Part shown: piece after piece, positions 58,838 through 64,000 of the stretch
How positions within the stretch are numbered: the first letter of the stretch is position 1
How the letters are laid out: each line of letters begins with the position of its first letter
Assembly: GCF_042683565.1 (NCBI RefSeq)
Contig: NZ_JBHUJW010000001.1
Span: forward strand, 69,757-133,756
Direction: 5' to 3'
Length of the DNA stretch: 64,000 nt
Source of the DNA: Brevibacillus sp042683565
GTDB taxonomy: Bacteria > Bacillota > Bacilli > Brevibacillales > Brevibacillaceae
Translations under genes and position numbers: made by a program
The notes under the pieces: model-generated
Seen by the model: the letters and a program-made list of their open reading frames with translations, nothing else
Databases searched by the model: none
What the model was told of the DNA's origin: nothing

Positions 58838-60550
58838 TCAGACGACCATTCCGCCGCCGCTCTTGTGGTACTTCAAAATGCCCTCCGCACACCGGTAGGA
58901 CAGCGCCCCCATCGTTCCAGTCGGGTTGTAGCCGCTGTTGTGGGCAAACGACGATGCTCCCACCACGAAGACATTCTCGGCGTCCCACATCTGCAAGTAG
59001 TTGTTCACAGCAGAAGTCTCCGGAGAAGCTCCCATGATGACTCCTCCCGTATTGTGCGTGGACTGGTACGGGGTAATATCATACGGGCCGAGCTTTCCGT
59101 TCACCTCGACCTTGCTTGCCCCCATCTCCTTGAGCAGTTCCCCGCATTTTTCCGCCATGAAGGCAGCGAGCTGCCGGTCCTGCTCCTCGAAGTCAAACGT
59201 AATGCGGATCAACGGATCGCCGAATACGTCCTTGTACGTCGGATCGAGGTCGAGGAAGTGATGGCGGAACGGCATGGAGGCTCCTTGCGCTCCGACGTTT
59301 ATCGTCCGGTTCATGTATTTGAGGGACGCAGTCTTGAAATCCTTGCCCCAGCTCGGCGTCCCCTGCGGCACAGGGTTATTGGCGATGGGGCGCTGGCCGG
59401 TCATCGCATGGCTGATGCTGGCTCCGTGCAGGAAGTTCAGGTCTTTGTGATCGAAGTTGTCGCCGTTGAAATCGTCCAGCACCATGCCCAGCGCACCCGC
59501 GTAGTAGTTGAACTCTTTATCCTCGAAGAAGCCCGTAGCCCCTCCGCGCATGACCTGATAGGCGTAGTTTTTGCCGATGACGCCCTTGCCCGTGGCCGGA
59601 TCGTACGGACGGCCGAGCTTGGACAGCAGCAACAATCGTGCATTGTTGAACACGTAGCTGGTCAGTACGACGATGTCTGCCGGCTGCTCGATTTCTTCTC
59701 CTGTGGTGACATCGGTATACAAGACACCGGTTGCCTTTTTTCCGTTATGTAAAATGCGGCGGACATGCGAATGCGAGCGAATCTCGAACTTTCCGGTCTT
59801 GAGCGCGACGGGGATGACCGTCACGACCGGGTCGGCCTTCGCTCCGTACTCACAGCCAAAGCGTTCACAGTACCCGCAATACTGGCAGGCCGCCCGCGAA
59901 ACGCCGTCCGGGTTGGTGTACGCCTGAGACAGGTTTGCTGATGGCATCATGTACGGATGCCAGTTTTTCTTTTTGGCTGCTTCTGCAAACATTTTCATAC
60001 TCGGCGTGCTTTTCATCGGCGGATTCGGATAGGGCTTGGAGCGCTTGCCTGCCAGCGGATTTTCCTCGCCAGCGATGCCCGCCATCTGTTCAAACTTGTC
60101 AAAGTAAGGCTCCAGTTCGTCGTACGTTATCCCCCAGTCCTGGATCGTCATGCCGTCCGGGATTTTCTTTTCCCCGTACCGTTCGATCGTCTTGCTGCGG
60201 ATCTCAAAATCGTACGGCAGGAAGCGGAACGTCTGGCCGTTCCAGTGTACGCCGGAGCCGCCCAGCCCGGTTCCCAGCAAAAAGGAGCCGTAGGAGCGCA
60301 TCGGCAAAGCCCGGATTTTCGGATTGCTGCGAAAGGTAATCGTTTCTTTCGACAAATCCTGCATCATTTCATAGCGCAGCGCATACCGCAGCTCGTCGTG
60401 CACCATGTAGTAATCTTCCGTCTTTCTTTCCTTGCCCCGCTCGAGACCCACTACGTTCAAGCCCTGTTTGGTCAGTTCGGAGGCGATAATTCCGCCGCCC
60501 CAGCCGACCCCTACGATGACCACGTCGACTTTCGGCAATTTTTTGGCCAT
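58838..60550 (-). CDS. GMC-family FAD oxidoreductase (gluconate 2-dehydrogenase alpha-like)
   Basis: 570 residues. FAD-binding VVIVGVGWGGGIIASELTKQGLNVVGLERG at the N-terminus, and the C-terminal GMC signature with the NTGGVIMG and HNSGYNPTGTMGALSY motifs. Resembles the large subunits of membrane gluconate/2-keto-gluconate dehydrogenases. CQYCGYCERFGCEYG may be a small Fe-S or Cys site. It follows its Tat partner by 14 bases. No cytochrome c subunit is nearby; substrate is unproven. Confidence 0.87.
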   Translation of the reverse strand: MAKKLPKVDVVIVGVGWGGGIIASELTKQGLNVVGLERGKERKTEDYYMVHDELRYALRYEMMQDLSKETITFRSNPKIRALPMRSYGSFLLGTGLGGSGVHWNGQTFRFLPYDFEIRSKTIERYGEKKIPDGMTIQDWGITYDELEPYFDKFEQMAGIAGEENPLAGKRSKPYPNPPMKSTPSMKMFAEAAKKKNWHPYMMPSANLSQAYTNPDGVSRAACQYCGYCERFGCEYGAKADPVVTVIPVALKTGKFEIRSHSHVRRILHNGKKATGVLYTDVTTGEEIEQPADIVVLTSYVFNNARLLLLSKLGRPYDPATGKGVIGKNYAYQVMRGGATGFFEDKEFNYYAGALGMVLDDFNGDNFDHKDLNFLHGASISHAMTGQRPIANNPVPQGTPSWGKDFKTASLKYMNRTINVGAQGASMPFRHHFLDLDPTYKDVFGDPLIRITFDFEEQDRQLAAFMAEKCGELLKEMGASKVEVNGKLGPYDITPYQSTHNTGGVIMGASPETSAVNNYLQMWDAENVFVVGASSFAHNSGYNPTGTMGALSYRCAEGILKYHKSGGGMVV

Positions 60551-60564
60551 GTCTTGTCTCCCCC

Positions 60565-61317
60565 TTACTGTTGATGATCCCGCAAGCTCAAAGGGGCCAT
60601 CTTCACAAACTTGTCCTGTTCGATCACTTGCGTGTATGCCATCTGATTACCCGGATAATTTTTCAGCTTCCAGCCATCCATGTTTTTGTTGCCGCCGTAC
60701 AGCGGATCGGAGTATATGCCCTCGAGGGTACTCGAGCGAAGCATTTTGAAAAAGGCACTGGCCGAAATAGTCGTCAATTTGACTTCATCGGATTCAAAAG
60801 CTTTCAGCACCTCGTCCTGCTGTTCAGGCGTCAGCTCGTAAAACCTTTTTTGGTGTTTGCTCTGGCTGTAGTTGTTCATTTCCTGTATCCCGATCTCAAA
60901 AATTTCCCGCCGCTTCAGCCTGCCTTGGTAGCCTTGCGTGACTTCGCCGGGGTAAAAGGGACCGGACATGTATTCGCGGGCGTTGAACCCCCAGTCGCCT
61001 GCCAGCTGGTGATCGATGAAATAGGCTGCGCCGAGGGCCTTGGCTCCCGGTCCGTTCTCGTCCTCCGGGAAAATCCGCTCACAGGCTGCGTCGACTACCT
61101 TGAATTGTTCGGGAGTGAAGAACATCAAAGCCTGGTTGAAATCCGCCGCTGGAGCAGGCGTCGCTCCCGGCTGCTGCGGCGCTGGTGCGGGGGTTCGGTT
61201 GAGCAGGCTGCCTGCAACCCCGCCCACCACCAATCCGCCAATCACAAGCCCGGTGTTTTTCAGAAAGTTCCTCCGCGATACGGGTTGTTCATGGTCTCTG
61301 TTTGTCTGTGCCAACAC
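60565..61317 (-). CDS. Gluconate 2-dehydrogenase subunit 3 family protein (Tat substrate)
   Basis: About 250 residues; the start is GTG at 61315-61317 (AGGAGG five bases upstream), though a TTG three bases later or a GTG two codons earlier are possible. It has a Tat signal SRRNFLKNTG with a hydrophobic stretch, and the subunit-3 domain. It probably carries the GMC subunit, which has no signal of its own, out through the Tat system. Confidence 0.83.
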   Translation of the reverse strand: MLAQTNRDHEQPVSRRNFLKNTGLVIGGLVVGGVAGSLLNRTPAPAPQQPGATPAPAADFNQALMFFTPEQFKVVDAACERIFPEDENGPGAKALGAAYFIDHQLAGDWGFNAREYMSGPFYPGEVTQGYQGRLKRREIFEIGIQEMNNYSQSKHQKRFYELTPEQQDEVLKAFESDEVKLTTISASAFFKMLRSSTLEGIYSDPLYGGNKNMDGWKLKNYPGNQMAYTQVIEQDKFVKMAPLSLRDHQQ

Positions 61318-61472
61318 TTCCACCTCCTGATGTCTCTATTCACCTGTTTGCGCATTTTTTCGGCAGGCTAAACAAGCATTCCCAAGATTTTTTCCAATAA
61401 GCTCCATAAGTACGCAAGGATTGGCTTGTGCACGATAAAAGTATGCAGAAAGCCTACTTGGGAGGGATCGAC

Positions 61473-62153
61473 ATGAAGCGCATCAGAAAATGGACAGGCA
61501 CGGGCGGACTAGGCTTGGCGCTATTGCTGACTGCTTGCGGCAACCAGGCTGCGCCCCCTGCACCGCCTGCCCAGACACAATCGACAATCCATCCTGCTGC
61601 ACCGGGAACCGAGCTCGTCATCCCCAGCGTCGACCGTGACAAGAAGCTGACGACCAACGCGCAAGGAACGACGCACAACGGCATGGGAAGCAATGTCTAC
61701 AGCAGCATCGGCAGCTCGCATCTACACAGCGGCGGGCCAAGTGCCAAGGTGGAGGCACAGCTGAACGCTGCCGGGATTCACGGCGTGCAGGCGCTCGTCC
61801 TGCCCGACGCGATCGTCCTCTGCCCAGCTACGGCGAGAAGTCAAACCATCAACCAGATCGACCCGATGCAAGCTCACCTCCTCAGCAGCTTTACCGGCAG
61901 CTCGGCGAGGGGAAATGAACTGTCCGCACGAAAAACGGCAGGGACGCTGGGCACGAGTGACTACAAGGCGACCCTTGCCCAGGCGCGCGCGCAAATCCAT
62001 CGCTTGTACGGCCACAACCAGCGCGTCCTGACCGTCACCTCGAAGTCAGGCATCGACGCTTTTGAGCAAGTGAAAAAACAGATGGGGACAACCGGCAAGG
62101 CTGCCAAAGCGTCTGCCGCGTACCAAAAGCTGCTGCGGGAAGCGAAGCCATAG
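61473..62153 (+). CDS. YhcN/YlaJ-like sporulation lipoprotein
   Basis: 226 residues from ATG at 61473-61475. Lipobox LLLTACG with Cys22. A short low-complexity linker, then the small alpha/beta domain typical of YhcN/YlaJ (VEAQLNAAGIHGVQALVLPDAIVL...) and VTSKSGIDAFEQVKKQM. Such lipoproteins are found in spores or the forespore membrane of Bacillales. GGGAGGG precedes the ATG. Confidence 0.75.
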   Translation: MKRIRKWTGTGGLGLALLLTACGNQAAPPAPPAQTQSTIHPAAPGTELVIPSVDRDKKLTTNAQGTTHNGMGSNVYSSIGSSHLHSGGPSAKVEAQLNAAGIHGVQALVLPDAIVLCPATARSQTINQIDPMQAHLLSSFTGSSARGNELSARKTAGTLGTSDYKATLAQARAQIHRLYGHNQRVLTVTSKSGIDAFEQVKKQMGTTGKAAKASAAYQKLLREAKP

Positions 62154-62169
62154 CCTTTTCCGGCACGAA

Positions 62170-62205
62170 AAACGGGACAAGCGCCATTGCTTGTCCCTTC
62201 GTTCT
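62170..62205. terminator. Bidirectional terminator
   Basis: Perfect arms GGGACAAGC/GCTTGTCCC between the lipoprotein and hydrolase genes; TTTTT on the minus side. Confidence 0.8.
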
Positions 62206-62221
62206 ATGTCCTCGATATGGT

Positions 62222-63067
62222 TCAGGCGAATGTCCTGATCGCCTTGACTGTCTCTTCCGGATGCGTCACCATCAGCAAGTGCAGCGAACCGGGGATGGTG
62301 CGAACGTCTGCCCGGGCGACCGAATGCCGGTAGAACGCTGCCGCATCGCGGATGAACGCCCGCTGCTCATCGTCCGGCAAAAGACGTTCGTCCGCGAGCA
62401 AGAGCAGAACCGGGCAGGGGATGGACGAAAACAGCGCCTCTTTGTCAAAAGCCGCATACTCGCGGAAATACGCGGCGAACGCCTCCTTCGCCAGGCGGTA
62501 CCCGCAGCCGCCATCTTCCTTGCGCTCTAGCTCTGCAGCCATCCACCCATGCGGCAGGTTGCCGCCGCCGTACCTGTCGGCAAATTGCCGCTCAGCCTCC
62601 TGCACCGAAGCAAATCTCGTGTCCGCCAGCCGCTGAACGGTCTTTGCCAGATCGAAGCCCGGCATTTCCCCCAGCCGATAAAAGCCGCCGTCCATCAGGA
62701 TCAACCGGGCGATGCGCCAAGGCTCGCGGACAGCCAGCAGCTGGGCCGGGACTGCCGCAAAGGAAGCGGCGGCTACGGTCGCCCGCTCTACTCCCTCGGC
62801 ATCCAGCAAGCCGACGAGGTCATCCACGATTGCCGCAAACGAATACTCGCCCGCCCCTGCCGAACCGCCATGCCCTCTGAGATCGACGGCGATCACCCGG
62901 TAATGTCTCGCCAGCTCGGGTACGATCCCCGCAAACAGCATTTTCGTCGTACGGATGGCATGAAGCAGCAGCAGGACCGGAGCATCTGCCCGCCCCGCCA
63001 GCCCGTACTCCACCGATATGCCGTTTCGCGTCCACTTCCTGATTTCCGCAAAAACAGGCTTGTCCAC
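62222..63067 (-). CDS. Alpha/beta hydrolase
   Basis: 281 residues from GTG at 63065-63067. LLLLHAIRTTKMLFAGIV forms the oxyanion region and VIAVDLRGHGGSAG the usual second strand. The nucleophile elbow reads ATVAAASFAAVPAQ, with AxSxA instead of GxSxG. Acid and His are in RLLPDD and GSLHLLM. Likely an esterase- or MenH-like enzyme; substrate unknown. It lies nine bases behind the broken permease gene. Confidence 0.8.
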   Translation of the reverse strand: MDKPVFAEIRKWTRNGISVEYGLAGRADAPVLLLLHAIRTTKMLFAGIVPELARHYRVIAVDLRGHGGSAGAGEYSFAAIVDDLVGLLDAEGVERATVAAASFAAVPAQLLAVREPWRIARLILMDGGFYRLGEMPGFDLAKTVQRLADTRFASVQEAERQFADRYGGGNLPHGWMAAELERKEDGGCGYRLAKEAFAAYFREYAAFDKEALFSSIPCPVLLLLADERLLPDDEQRAFIRDAAAFYRHSVARADVRTIPGSLHLLMVTHPEETVKAIRTFA

Positions 63068-63076
63068 AGCTCATCC

Positions 63077-63799
63077 TCACTCCCCGAATGTCATCTGGTC
63101 CAGCCGGGTCTGTTTGACTTTCACCAAATACAGCAAGTAGACGAGACCGACGAAGCTCCACATCAGTCCGAGCAGCATGGACTTGATGTCCAGGCTAAGC
63201 CACAGGAAGCCGATGAATGTCACGCCGATCAGCGGCGACAGGAACGGCCGGACGGTAAACACCTGCCCGATCCCTCCGCCGTGCATCAGCCCGCGAACGG
63301 CCAGACCGGCAAAGATCACGACCACGGAGATTTGAAACAGCACGAGGACCGAATTCACCGATGCTGTCACCGTCACTTTGAACACGTTGAGCAGCGTGAT
63401 GAGCAAGATAAAGCCAATAATCCACCAATGCGTCGGCACATCCGGGAATACCGATGACAAGTATACACCTGTCAGCAATGCATTAATCATGGGCAAAAAC
63501 AAATAGTCCAGCAACGAGGCCCAGCCGACGAGAAATCCTGCGTACGGGTGAATCGTCTCCTGCGTGTACGTGTAGGCGGTCCCTGCCGACGGAAAGACCC
63601 GCACCATTTTCCCGTAGCTCGCCGCGGTAAACAAAATGGCGAGCAACGTGACCGCGTACGCTGCCGGAACATGTCCTCCCGTCTCTTCGGCCACGATCCC
63701 GAACGTATCAAAAACAGCCATCGGGGCCATGTATCCCAGGCCGATGACTACGACGTGCCACAGCTTCAAGCTGCGGTGAAGCTCTGTTTTCCCGTTCAC
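63077..63799 (-). pseudogene. Amino acid permease with large internal deletion
   Basis: 240 residues, about half the length of APC-family permeases (~450). The N-terminal half (GLGYMAPMAVFDTFGIVAEETGG, VFPSAGTAYTYTQETIHPYAGF) is typical. After about residue 190 (TVRPFLSPLIGVTFIGFLWLSL) the sequence jumps to what is normally the last two membrane helices and C-terminal tail (LLGLMWSFVGLVYLLYL...). About 200 residues are missing in frame. GTG start with AGAGGAAG. It is unlikely to be a functional transporter. Confidence 0.7.
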
Positions 63800-63916
63800 T
63801 GCCTGTCTTCCTCTCTATCCACAATAGGAATAATTATACCGTCTATTCAGGAAATATCCACAACGGTTTTCCTTTTTCTTGGATTCATCACCATAACCCG
63901 TGCTAGACATTGAAAA

Positions 63917-63981
63917 AACGCAGATGTTCCTCTATCGTGGGAGTTGTCGAGACAACCACTGAAAAGGAGGAAATCTGCGTT
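63917..63981. mobile_element. Probable left end of an insertion element
   Basis: A nested dyad: outer arms AACGCAGAT-g-TTCCTC/GAGGAAATCTGCGTT, inner arms GTTGTC/GACAAC flanked by GTGG/CCAC-like bases. AGGAGG at 63965-63970 then leads into a TTG start at 63980 (L C L D F S T...) cut by the window edge. Such hairpins near a transposase start block outside read-through. The element family cannot be named without the rest of the gene. Confidence 0.45.
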
Positions 63982-64000
63982 GTGCCTTGATTTTAGCACA
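63980..64000 (+). CDS. Start of an ORF cut by the window edge (possible transposase)
   Basis: Seven codons only (TTG TGC CTT GAT TTT AGC ACA), with AGGAGG nine bases upstream. Transposase identity is inferred only from the adjacent hairpin. Confidence 0.35.

Noticed and set aside
1..64000. tRNA, rRNA and CRISPR arrays
   Set aside because: No cloverleaf-like stretch with CCA end, rRNA segment or regularly spaced repeat series was noticed by eye in the intergenic regions; a scan with dedicated covariance models was not possible.

Overview
The window looks like chromosome of a spore-forming, GC-rich member of the Paenibacillaceae, most likely Brevibacillus or a close relative. This rests on Spo0F, a class A penicillin-binding protein of the PbpG type, three-domain SLH surface proteins, and conserved gene neighbourhoods known from Bacillus (glpX-murA-tal-fba-spo0F-pyrG-rpoE; fadF with acyl-CoA dehydrogenases; speB-speE-pbpG-ywhD; ywgA-ywfO; yhbD-bactofilin). 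Most genes lie on the minus strand. No rRNA, tRNA or CRISPR array was recognised.

Layout. 1-7.0 kb is a housekeeping block: partial glpX, murA, transaldolase, fba, spo0F, the lipid II flippase amj (plus strand), pyrG with a leader that fits CTP-sensing attenuation, and rpoE. 7.3-18.1 kb is a short/branched-chain acyl-CoA module: fused isobutyryl-CoA mutase icmF, a TetR regulator, two acyl-CoA dehydrogenases, hydroxyacyl-CoA dehydrogenase, thiolase and a membrane Fe-S oxidoreductase (FadF type). Four matching palindromes at its three control regions define a probable TetR regulon. 18.4-21.4 kb pairs lysine 2,3-aminomutase with a sigma-54 activator. A clean -24/-12 promoter precedes kamA, and an identical-arm palindrome lies near both genes. 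21.6-28.6 kb carries a DUF1934 protein, an MFS exporter under a long palindrome, agmatinase, spermidine synthase, pbpG, a small gene and ywhD.

28.7-37.3 kb holds an unusual run of cell-surface genes in one direction: secreted thioredoxin-like protein, SLH protein, a 1319-residue secreted Cys-containing protein with a CARDB-like domain, a 947-residue secreted lipase-like hydrolase with PPC domains, and a small membrane protein. An AT-rich block straddles the SLH/giant-protein junction and suggests recombination. A small transcription unit between two terminators follows at 37.4-37.6 kb.

37.7-51.5 kb: ywgA-ywfO, a TetR/RND efflux operon with operator-like repeats, a MerR-like regulator with bactofilin, a pseudouridine synthase, M29 aminopeptidase, and an MFS gene preceded by a 300-base leader with a micro-ORF and a strong terminator (probable attenuation). 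51.7-64 kb: an SLH-DUF4855 protein, an RNA methyltransferase, the remnant of an Fpg/Nei-type zinc finger, an acetyltransferase, a 2Fe-2S ferredoxin with thiamine pyrophosphokinase, ung, a two-gene GMC/gluconate-dehydrogenase-like pair with a Tat signal, a spore-type lipoprotein, a hydrolase, an amino acid permease with a large internal deletion, and what looks like the start of an insertion element at the right edge.
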